64,000 nucleotides of DNA, taken from NCBI GenBank assembly GCA_921293015.1, contig OV121092.1, forward strand, positions 47,081,064 through 47,145,063, in the 5' to 3' direction. The position numbers and the translations under genes were made by a program. The notes under the pieces were generated by a model. That model did no database searches, was not told where the DNA came from, and saw only the letters and a program-made list of their open reading frames with translations. Shown here in pieces: positions 51,441-62,256 of this stretch. The DNA is from Phorcus lineatus. Taxonomy: Eukaryota; Mollusca; Gastropoda; Trochida; Trochidae. Position 1 is the first letter of the stretch. Each line of letters begins with the position of its first letter.

Positions 51441-54400
51441 ATAAAATACAAATATATATATTGCCTTTAAAATTGTTTTCCTACTTTAATAATGGACAAA
51501 TGTGTGGGTGTGCATGGTGGAAGAAGAAAAGGTCAGAATTGAATTTGTAAAGGCTGTTATTATCCTAGAGTTCATGTTTTATTCGAATGGAACATTTTAT
51601 TTTCCAACATATGACCAATGTGTGTACATATAACCAACTATTGGTGCTGCCTTTGATTGCAAGATGACAACGCCTGCTCAATTATACAATCAAGGAGCTG
51701 GCATCGGCCGCCTTCTTAAGCTGGCCAAAATCCGTGTTGAACCCATCATAGCAACTGAGGACGTATACGAGCGATAGAACCTATTCAAACAAAACGATTA
51801 AGATCAAAAAAGGGGAAAACGTGCCTCTGGATTATGTAAAAATGAAAGCTTGCCAAGAAAAATCAACATTTCCACAGGGAGGATTCATGCAATATGTATA
51901 TTATCAACGATAAAAGATCATAATAAGCATAACTTTGATGACCATTATTTGTCCCATGTACTCTTAACATAAGAAAAGAATTTTACAAAATAAATTCATA
52001 TTTAAGTGTGAAATAATTGTTGCCCTTATTGAATTTAATCAAACGCTACCGAATTGTATATAACCTTTAAAAAAATATTACAACATACAATGTTACAAAA
52101 AATAGTTTGTTTGTCATCTTTTCAAAAAGTGTGATATAACTGAAAAAACAATGCAGTTCCTAATGCTCATTTCTACGTGGGCCTGTAGTGCTACATACAA
52201 TCCTAGGATTCGATTTAAACCGATCATTGTACAGCGATAGTGTCTTGGGGAGACAGGAAATATTACAGTAATCTGTTGCTTATGTATCTTCCTTCTTGTC
52301 TAGACATCTCATATTTCAAGCCACAGACACAATTTCTTGAAGGGAGTTGGGAGAATTGATTGCCGTAGCAAATCATCTTTCTTACTTTTAGTTCTTTATT
52401 CATGAGTTTTATTTTGAACGATAATAACAAGCAATATATTTAATGTCAATAAACAACACTTTACTTTTAAGCAATACAAGTTTATCATTAATTGTTACAT
52501 CATTGTTAACAGGTATGCGATTTATTGAAGTATTTAGCATCATCATTTTTAAAACTCGAATTGCAAAAAAATCGTCCCTTCAAAGAATTCAAACCAATGT
52601 TCAGCATTGATCCTATTGAATTATCATTAATGAACATGAACATGTGAATAATCGATCTACTTGCTAACGAAAGTTTCAGAGAATTGGTCTGCTTTCAAAA
52701 TCAAAGACTATAGAAAGATGTTAACATCATTCAGTAAATTTGATACTGATACTGAAACTGACGGGTAAACTCCTTAAATTTTTATGCATAGGTATTTCGA
52801 ATAAACATATGAGCATATTTACATTTTTATCCAGTTTTCACTATTGGTTTATACAGTTCATGGCTGATGAAGTTGATGCAAAATAGCATAAGTTTTATAT
52901 GAACTCAAAGAAAAAGCCCTGAGTTCAAGAGCGTTTCCACAGACTCAATCTAGAGTTATGTTGCCACCAATCATGCGCCTGACTGCGTCTGTAGATATCA
53001 AAGCATCTTCTGATTTCAAATACTGAATGTCAGATTTCGCCACGTCTCAGGATTGGGTTTCTTGTCTAGATGACGAAGGGCTTTCATTCCTAGAATTCTG
53101 ATAAACATATTAAAGTTCAGAAATAATTAATTTTTAATTTTGATATTCAAAGACCGCAAATATGTTTTTATATTTATCTTTATGAAAGAGTATTGCTTTA
53201 TTAAATGTTAGAAGAAAGTTGCACAAAAATTACATTTTTTGATTGATGACTTAGGGTGGATTACCTCTCATATTGACAATTTGGGCGACATCATTGAATC
53301 ATCATTTCATGCAAAGAACTAGGATTTGACTTAGTTTACGATTGGCTGCTGAGAAAAAAAACGTCGGTATTATTGTTTGGATGTTGTAAGTAAAGTTTGA
53401 TGTAAATGCATTCTGTATTATACTTTGTGTATGCTATTCTGTCCGGACAAACTTGTCCTGTATAAGGGTGAAATGTTTTCGCTCGCTTTCCATTCAAATA
53501 TCTCTGGAATAACACCCCACTTAAACGCTTGCGCTGTGACTTATGATACAGCCAATCATCGCGATAAAACTTTTTGTTCGTATCTAACAATATCATTAAT
53601 TACTTGTGCAAGGTTCCAGATGTCATTTACTGTGAATAAGATTAGTAGACTGTGACAGGTTTTTCAACTTGACAAAAGACTTTGTTGCACTCCATAAGTT
53701 ATACTTATATTCAAATAGATATTGAAATTCATTGCCAACATTACAGTATTAGATAATTTATCTAAATAATTTATCTTTGAATATTTGCCCAACAACCAAT
53801 CTCAAAAGGTAAATGGTGATTATTTGTTCTTAATCTTAAGACAAGAATATAAATGTGTTTAGTCACATGAAGATTGATCTCGAATTTTAAATCATTTTTA
53901 GAATACTAAACGCTTATAGAATACATTCAATTGGTAAGTTTGTGTTGAACGATTTCAACAATAGTGAGAACATATAGCCTTTGTTCGAAAATGTACTAGT
54001 TGATTACTGATTTAATCTCCTGTTTCGATGAAGGTGTTTGCCGAGATATAAAATATTAATCAAGTACTATAGGACGCCATGTTATCAAGTGACAGTGTAA
54101 CAGTGTTTAACAATGCGATCACAGAATGGACTGTTTGTTTTCTGATAACCATGTGACTTCTCCCACAGAAAGGTGAACATCAAACAGTAGCAGGTGCGTG
54201 TTTTAAAGGTCATTGCTCAATTTAACACTGTGTACATCTTACCTTCAACTAAGTCCTGCCTAAATCTAAATATTGCGATTTATGCCGACTTAGTACATGA
54301 AAATGTTGATAGAGAATGGAGGGTAAATATCTTAAGACACTATTACTAAATACAAAAAAAATTAAATCTGATATCTCCGGCGAATACAAAAATAACCATT

Positions 54401-55000
54401 CGTAAATCATTAAAATATCAAATTTATATCTTTTTTAAATCAACTGAGTTTTTTTCATTTCAATCTTTATTGGACAGGTCATTTGTATTGCCAGTCTCAT
54501 TTAACTTTACTGCAGCTTATGTTGTTTTAATCCGTTTTCAATGGATACGGATTTTCTGGTTTAATATTTAGCTATGATAGTATTGAATGGCTTGCAATGA
54601 AAAGTATTGTACAGCAGATGCTAGTTTCATAGTTTTCAAGAAGTATGTTATCAATACTTTTTGGTGACAAAAACCGTAAATCGGACCACATTATAATTCA
54701 TTTTATGCAACAAAAAAGTCACGTAGATATGATAATAAAGTATGAAACAGATTTTGTGTAACTAAATTATGTAATTGTGTATAGTTACACCCTCTAACAA
54801 CCATCTGATAGCTGGAATAAAGCGCACAATAGAATATTTATATTGAAATACTTCCACTATAGATAAATGTCATGAAAATGATTGGTATACACGGCCATTT
54901 ACATCGATCTTAATGATAAACTAAATAGATAAAAGGACACCTGCTTCTATTGGCTATAGTTATGGACACGTCCGAGTTATTTTTCTCTTTCACAATGTAA

Positions 55001-57198
55001 CAAGATTCTCTTTCTAATTTAAGCACTTTTTTCATTTTCTTTATTTTAGAAAAAACCCTTTACCTTCAAGCTGTCTATATCCATTGAACAAATCTGCATT
55101 TAATTGATAGAACAACTTTCATTTTTTTCTATTGCACACACCAATTTCGTAATTCCTTTCTTCCCTCTTACTTTTTTCCCATGAATCCAAAACTAGAACG
55201 AAAATTATCGCATAATTTGAACAATGTCTTAAATCATTTTAGTTGGAAAAAATAAGGAATCGGACAAATCACACATCTATTCAAAGAAATCATCAGATCG
55301 AAAATGTTTTACTCTTTACTTAAATTTAAAATGGTGTATCCTTTAAGAGAAAGCTTCATGTACATGAATGCTTTACCAATAACTTAAATTACTTTCTCTC
55401 TTATAATGAATTTTGACTTCCCTTTTCTATTTCACGAATATATATTGTTGTATCGAAAAAGATGTTCTCCTCTACTATATGCATTCCAATGTTTTAATAT
55501 TATCATTATGCATTTTTTGTCAAGACATGAAAATTTATCTGATGCATTGCAAACATCCTTTGAAAAATATTGATGAACTAAAAAGCAAAATTAGTGACTA
55601 CTTATAACATTTAAGCTATATATATATCGTTGCAATTTCCAAATAATCAATTGACAGCTAATGGATTTAACATTTCGAAAATAATTTTTGTTACAATCCA
55701 TATGTGTTTTTTAAAAGCCAGCACATGTACAGATTACATTGCAAAGTACTTCATACTTCACTTTACTCTGATAGATATTCTAACTTTTGAAGCAGAAATG
55801 GAACTGATAGAAAAAGCGCTAAAACGATATGGCTGCGCTAAAGTCGTAAACAAAATAATTTTACTATCACAGTGTTCGTGCATATGAGTTGTTCGAGACT
55901 ACGTTATAGTTTTTTTGAGCAATTTTTCATAAAAAGGTTTACAGTTTCAATATATGTTGTAAATAGCGTCATAAATTTTATCAATAACTTCTCGTGTTTC
56001 ATTGTATAACCTTTTGGTTATGGGTTTTGCAATACTATCTGATGCTCAAAATACCAATCCTTTCTATTTAAAACTACGGTGAAAAACTACAGATAAACTA
56101 TCAAACAAGGGCTGGATTTTGTATAGGGATAGTAGCACGTTTTATGAAAATTTAGTTCTTAAAATTTTCCTCAATATTTATTAGCTAATGGCAAATTTAT
56201 TAACTTCATTATTTACCTATAAACAAATATTAAACAAAAACAACTGGTTGTCATTTTTGCCTGAACACCCTTTCATTTTGTGCATTTCATTTGGGATGGG
56301 AATTTGATTCTCAAAGCTTAAATAAACATGGTATGTTTGTTTCAGAATTCCTTCTTTTAGTTAAAACACATTGTCTTGGGATAGGTAACATTTATTTTCA
56401 TTTTCGTGAAATGACCTTATTTGATATAAAAACGTGCTACTTCCTCTTTAGATTTGCGATTAACCTTTGCTTGGTAGTGCAGTAATGATATGACGCTGCT
56501 TTCAAGAGTAAGTGGTCCAGTTTCGGACCTAACTGTTTTATTCTGTTTATTGAATTTGAATTTTTTTCAATACTAAAAAATTGGTGGTAAATCATTTTCG
56601 CATAATAATGTTCATGTAGTTTGTTTCCTTACACATATCTAAAGTTACAATATTCAAGGTTCAGAAAAAGAGAAATTTGACTCGTTTACCGTGACTTTCA
56701 GGTCAGTAATGAAGTTTTGCGTGCGCTGGGTTATCATACAAGTAACATGATGCAAATTGACGTACAACAATTAAAAACTTGATTGCAGTAACAATACATT
56801 CTTTGTCCTTAAATGCATTAAAAATCTAGATCACTGTCATGTCATTTGGCGGTCTTTTGACTACAAGGTAATTTAGAGGAAATGTATTACTTCATGTTTT
56901 CAGGTATGCAATATTGTTTAAAACATTATATCTGCGACATATATAATCTCTCAACAAAACATGCATGTCTTACCTCAAAAAGTGCTTTTACTCGATGAAA
57001 CATAGGAATGTGTAATTAAGTCTTTTTATATAACCACACAATCAATATCCAGTTTCTCGATCCCGCTGTTGTTGATATCCTTATGAAACTGCTGCGACAT
57101 TTTTTTCAAAAGCTTATACATTCATACCATTCTCTACCACTGTATATCACACATTGTATACCTAATCCAATCAGAAAGCTAAATGGTGAAGATAATCT
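55001..57198. other. No confident feature
   Basis: AT-rich sequence. A plus-strand frame at 55630-55887 ends in a helical, lysine-rich stretch (ELIEKALKRYGCAKVVNKI) that loosely recalls a TFIIS N-terminal helix but has no splice or homology support. Confidence 0.45.
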
Positions 57199-57429
57199 TC
57201 ACATCTGTTGGAGCATATAACAGCTAATTTCCTTTTCAAGGGGGATAAGTCCCAGCGTATCCACCGTTTGCTTCACTTTTGCACATATACTCAAATAAGA
57301 AAGTGCGATATTGTAGTTCACCAGATATCCTGAAATGACACACCTAATAGGTCCTTGATTAAAAAGACACAGCTCCAGCAGGTCTACGGGTGATTGTAGT
57401 TGTAAAACGTCTATCAAAAACGTTGTCAA
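57199..57429 (-). CDS. Candidate helical exon, unknown protein
   Basis: A minus-strand frame of 76 codons plus stop, or about 70 codons if it starts after the possible acceptor TTTTTGATAG. It is rich in leucine and helix-like: SPVDLLELCLFNQGP, then NIALSYLSICAKVKQTVDTL, ending EKEISCYMLQQM. By eye the YLS...(E/D)xL pattern parallels the plus-strand candidate at 5325-5672. The candidate at 58085-58350 lies 650 bp upstream on the same strand, but the splice phases I can find do not match, so they cannot be joined with confidence. A chance frame is a strong alternative. Confidence 0.22.
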   Translation of the reverse strand: MTTFLIDVLQLQSPVDLLELCLFNQGPIRCVISGYLVNYNIALSYLSICAKVKQTVDTLGLIPLEKEISCYMLQQM

Positions 57430-58084
57430 TTAATCACAAGCAACAGCTACTTCTAATGAGTGATTACAACCCGAGACAAGTGTTGAGATGTGAAACCTTA
57501 CCGGAACCTGACCTACTCTCGACTTCCATATACGCAGCTTGTTAAGTGTGGAGGAAATGCACATGTTTACAACAGTGACACTCGACAAGGGCGGTGCTCC
57601 TTGCTTGGTAAGCCCCTACAAGGTATATATAAAATGTTATTTATGTTTCGTTTATCGATGGATGGACCGTCGCAACAATAGGGATGACACTTAGAGACCC
57701 GCTGTGAGACGTACTAGCGTTACTAATGATATGTGTATCTGATATACATGTACAGTTAGTCTTCTACGGATGGGTGGCTTAGACTTGACTCGTCAATCTA
57801 TTCAAAGGGGTTGCTGAATATGGGAAGTTGTGGTATCACCTGTACATCTATAGAACAACTTACCGGTTCAGCTATGGAGGTTGTCCGTAATAAGATATAT
57901 TTAGATTCCTGAAGTTCATGGGCGGATACGGGATTTTGAATGGGTTCGAGTGGAGGGTGTCACTCTTGTAACGTGCGATTTTTCAAAGAATTTTTGAATT
58001 GTAGTTGAAAACCCTGTCATGGTTGTTGTTCATGGAGAAATAAAAGAGATTTCATGATATAAAGCCCTTTATCAGTTTGCTTAC

Positions 58085-58350
58085 GTTTTCGTTTAAAAGT
58101 ATTAGTTGACTTTTGAAAGAGTGTTTGTCTGAGATTTGATTGCCGATGGAAGGTCTTTTATTCATTTGAAAGTTCTTACTGGAGAAGTTGCCGCCCATCG
58201 TTAGAAATGACTCGTACTTCATATAACTTGACCATAGCAATTCTTCAAATTCAGTTTGGTTGATAAAACAAGGCTTTTGATAAACGACTTTGAGAGTAGC
58301 AGGGTAGGAGTCAATCCTTTTGCAATGTTTGATGACTGTTGAGCTCATTC
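58085..58350 (-). CDS. Candidate exon, secreted-type helical protein
   Basis: On the minus strand an acceptor (ACATTCCCACTTAG) precedes a split codon and 88 codons that end AAC|GTAAGC, a good donor at 58084. If the donor is not used the frame runs on ten codons to a stop at 58052. The sequence holds two cysteines and two N-glycosylation motifs (NQT, NFS) and reads CKRIDSYPATLKVVYQKPC, then EFEELLWSSYMKYESFLTM. That would suit an extracellular helical domain, but no family is recognised. It resembles the minus-strand candidate at 3089-3364. A foldback element lies just upstream at 58504-58649. Confidence 0.3.
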
Positions 58351-58503
58351 CTAAGTGGGAATGTTAATAGTCTCATATCTGTAGAATTCAGTGTACGACT
58401 GATTTGCATGAACCTTATCCATTTCAAAGGATAATCACATGTTAAAATGTGAATAAAGGACACGGATCAACTTATTCTCAAACCGAACTCCAGAGGTAAC
58501 GGT

Positions 58504-58649
58504 TAGTGAGATTTTGTTATGGATAAACAACTTCCTTATTCTTTATTAGCGATGTATTAGTATTTCGTTGTCAAGCAAGTCATTAGTATATGTGTCGTAT
58601 CGTCGCTATTACCGAATAGAGAAGTTGTTTATCCATAAAAGTCTCACTA
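58504..58649. mobile_element. 146-bp foldback element
   Basis: Inverted arms of about 45 bp, TAGTGAGA ... TATGGATAAACAACTTC at the left and its complement ending TCTCACTA at the right. A central spacer of about 55 bp is non-coding. The TA at each end could be the target site, as in Tc1/mariner-type MITEs. The family is inference. Confidence 0.82.
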
Positions 58650-61289
58650 TTCATCATAACTCAAACTCGTAAGAAAAGGGGCCAGGTGTAAATACATTCG
58701 TGTTTGGAGAAGTTCCCTAATGTTTCACACTATGTTGTTTCAGAATATAGAATGTGCCTCCATTTTGTATGATCCAACTAACACGAAACAAGAAGTCGAC
58801 CGAAAGAACATCATGAGTATTATCTAGCTTATAGGACCTAACATCTAGTTATCAAGGATATTAACTGTAAAATATCGATGTAAAACATGATCTTCAAATA
58901 TCGCTCGGCTGTGTGGACCTTGACAGATTAATTACTTCCTATAAGTTGCATGTCTCTCACTCGCTGCATGATGACTTATGCATCTACCAAGACAACAGGC
59001 ATTCTATTCTGAATCAGTTTCATCTATCGTAGGAATTTATCTGCCATTACGGTATTTCTGAAAAATAAAGTTACTTTGTTAGGAAAGAATGGGATCCAAA
59101 TCATAGACTTGCATGAACTACTGTTTATTGGTTTGACATAAAGACAGACATTTCCTAGTAGCTTAAAAGCCCTAACGTATCACTTCATTGTCGATTCTGA
59201 TGCTTCTTCTGAATCAAATTGTCATTATTGCCTTTGAAACATTATTTTTTTGTATGATTTTGCTTACATGTTCTTACAGGTTTTACATCAAATCCATCTT
59301 CATATGTGCCGGGATGTTTTCAATGTTGTTTGCTTCGATCACTTAAACGTAAGAATAAACGTCCGCGAACATTTGTAGGCTTATTACCTTAATCATAAAC
59401 CATCTACATGACTAGAGTCGTAGCGATGTTACTATTGTTCATCAATCAACTGATAAACACATCATATGTTTTAAAGCACGAAATTTGTTATTTATTCAAT
59501 AGTAATTTCCAATACAAAAATAAAGCGAGAAAATTATTCTGGTCTGTAGGACCACAGGTCTCCAAAGGATAGGTATTTATTTCTACATACAGAAACTGTT
59601 ATAAAATATTACAAAAATTGCAATATGTAACTGTCACTTGTTGACATTTCTAGTAGTTAAACAAAAACATCCGTAATAGAATGCGTAGTATTTAGTAAGC
59701 TTTCAAATCAATTAGATGATCTAGTTCAGCTCTGCCATTAGATACAGAAACTTTAATTCAAAATGCACTGAGTTTAGTGTCTATTTTATAATTTTTACAC
59801 CAAAAATCGACAGTTTAGAGCCTTTGTTCTACATGTTTTCCACGCTAGTCCTGTCTAAATAGGTTTCTCTAAGTTATTAAGGAAAGTAGGTTAATATTCT
59901 TTCATAACAATCCCGCACTACGTGGTATCGGCCTTCAACTGGATGCAAAGCAGCTTACTTGGCAGCTGAAAGTGATTAGAGGAATAACGGATATGATAAT
60001 CAAATATATATTATAATCACGTTTTGATACGACGCCAATCAGAAGTTAAAGATAAGAAAAAATACTACCATTTTATCTACGCAACCATTATATCATTAAA
60101 TCTGAACACATTAAAATACACAAAGTGCCATAACGTCATTTTAACTGCAATATGAGTCGAGACCAGAAAAGAGCAATATCCTATCAGATCACTGCACTCT
60201 GTCATAGTAGTATTGAATCCGTTGTACCGTGTTATGTCACGTGATGCTTTTAAGGGTTATCTATGTGAAGTAACACCTGGCTCTTTGTCAAAGCAATCAG
60301 AATCTATGGTTCACTTTCATCGACATCAGAAACAACAGTCAGAATGTAGATATTTCTAACATGTTTAGATATGGAAATAGTTATCAGCAGTTTCATCAAT
60401 ATAACGACAACATTCGCATCACTTGAGTTTAAATAAAACCATTCATTACTTGTTTACCAAACTTCATGCCGACACATTTCTGTATTTGATTAGAATTGAT
60501 TTTGCTCAGATATTTGTAAGTTCAGGTTTTGATAGTGTGTTAACACAAGGCGTTAATTCTCGTATGGCGTGAAATAGCAGCTGCAACTAAGATGTTCAAT
60601 GTTATCGAAAAAATGTATTTAATCGTCACCTTTATATCAATATTTAGCTGTTACTAAAATGAATGCTAATAAACAGCTTATCTAGCACGTTATCAACCAT
60701 ACACAACCGTTGATATATTCGAAACTTAACTTAATGATCTACTGCATTTAAATTTATCGAACAAACGGGGAAGTTTCATCACTTTTAAAAAGGTGCTTTA
60801 TATTTGAAAAGACTATAGCGATACATGATGACATAATCAAACAGTGGTACGACAGATTAAAATTAAGTTTTATCTCTTTTAAAGAAGGCGGATGTGCTAA
60901 TACGGAAATTATTACGTTGTTAGCGTTTTAGTACCAGTTGTTCTGAATATCAAACTCCCTTTATGGTCTAATTTTATTGAATATTCCACTTTATCATTCA
61001 CACTCCTAGCTAACCCAACGTTTAAACTTCCAACGAACTTCATCCTATCGCATCATAGACTTTTTCATTATGCAAATCTGAAATAGAAATAGAAATACCT
61101 GACCTTGATATCTGTAATTCAACGAAATTGCCAAGTCTATTGGATTTTCGAACATCCGTGTACTGGTGGGAAAATTGACTCTTTAAAACAAGGTTACCAT
61201 ACTCTTATTTCCATCTTCACAAGCTGTTTCATAATAAGACTCAGGGCCAGTTAAGCTTCAGAATGAAAATGTCAAGAAAGGATTTGTTT
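58650..61289. other. No recognisable feature
   Basis: AT-rich sequence with no splice-supported exon, repeat or RNA signal that I can see. Confidence 0.5.
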
Positions 61290-61606
61290 TTCCCACATAA
61301 CAATCATCGCGCTCGTGTCGTGAATGGCAACTTCCAGCGTCACCATATTGTCCAAATGCCTTGGCCAGCCATGAGTCCTGACTTTCCCCCTATAGAGCAT
61401 GTCTGGGACATGATGAGGAGACTTTTTTAAATTCTTATGTTAGACCGTTTCAAAGTTGTTTCTTCATTTTCTTAACCACTGATCAGGAGACTTGTTCGTC
61501 GACGCCACCGGAAGTATTGACCGTCGCGCTGCAAGGGGAGTGGGAAAGATTGACCCAGATCGTGATTGGACGGTTGATGAGGCGTATACTACGACTATTT
61601 TGCTGA
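61290..61606 (+). pseudogene. Tc1/mariner transposase remnant, C-terminal third
   Basis: The plus strand reads HNNHRARVVNGNFQ, then WPAMSPDFPPIEHVW and DMMRRL, the classic end of the Tc1 DDE domain with SPD..PIEH and its last catalytic Glu. The frame stops at about 61430. After an insert it resumes as RRRHRK, and in another frame as LQGEWERLTQIVIGRLMRRI, ending in a stop near 61606. This corresponds to the usual LQ.EW..IPQ..I..L..SMRRR tail. The N-terminal helix-turn-helix and first two catalytic residues are missing and no terminal inverted repeats were found. The copy is dead. Confidence 0.88.
61425..61484. repeat. 60-bp insert in the Tc1 remnant
   Basis: It is bracketed by AGGAGACTT at 61416-61424 and 61485-61493, and breaks the transposase reading exactly between DMMRRL and RRRH. 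Its sequence (TCTTATGTTAGACCG ... TTTCTTAACCACTG) matches 62196-62256 nearly base for base. Confidence 0.85.
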
Positions 61607-62195
61607 ATATCTGAGGATTGGTGGAGCAACTACTCATCATTTAGACAAAATTCAAAAACATCCATTTTCATTTTTGACAGTCTATCTCTTTCCGAGTGAA
61701 ATGGGATCGTCAGATAAGTTGTTAATTTGAACATAAAGTCATTTGTTAAGATTGACTTATTCAATGTGTCCCCGAATGATGATTTTACACGGTAACATGT
61801 GCACAGTGAAATTAACTCTACTGTCGCAGCTGTATCGAAACAGTTTTTAGACGAACCTATAACTATTACAATAAACGTCAACACCTCATGCAGCGTCTGT
61901 GGCGAGACATTGAAATAATCCTCACGATACAACAGCTACTAAATGCAGGTCACCAGTTTCAGGTTCTTTCCGTTTAGTTAAACTGGCTCCACAGGTCTTG
62001 GCGTGCTTCTATTTTCAAACCATATACAGCCTTTTCGCTACTGTTTGTTATTTCTTTATTTGTTTTGTTTTTGTATCCAAAAGATCAACTTTCGTGAACA
62101 ATATTTTCAATTTCATTTATCTTTAACTTCATTTCAATTCAATTACATTTTCTTTTCATGCAGTAAGGTTTTGTATGTTATTGTTTATGTAAAAT
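61607..62195. other. No confident feature
   Basis: A minus-strand frame at 61630-61932 with four or five cysteines (KNCFDTAATVELISLCTC) follows a possible acceptor, TGCATTTAG. No family is recognised and chance is likely. Confidence 0.4.
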
Positions 62196-62256
62196 ATTTT
62201 TAAAAGTCTTATGTTAGACCGTTTTTTAAAGTTGTTTCTTCATTTTCTTAACCACT
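62196..62256. repeat. Second copy of the 60-bp segment
   Basis: Same orientation as the copy inside the Tc1 remnant about 770 bp away, with differences only around the central TTTCAAAG and near the left edge. No flanking duplication was seen here, so this may be the source copy. Confidence 0.85.

Larger units (their letters stand above)
46800..55000 (+). repeat. Tandem array unit D
   Basis: Matches other units at 46.8-47.95, 48.0-48.5, 50.1-50.9, 51.27-51.9, 52.6-53.1, 54.1-54.3 and 54.83 kb. It lacks the front stem-loop block. About 0.7 kb from 48.9 to 49.65 kb, bearing a recombinase remnant, interrupts it. The right limit is vague because similarity fades. Confidence 0.7.

Noticed and set aside
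57530-57602. Short plus-strand exon between an acceptor-like and a donor-like site (two cysteines in KCGGNAHVYNSDTRQGRCS)
   Set aside because: About 70 bp with plausible sites but no neighbouring exon, domain or paralogue. Such pairs arise often by chance.
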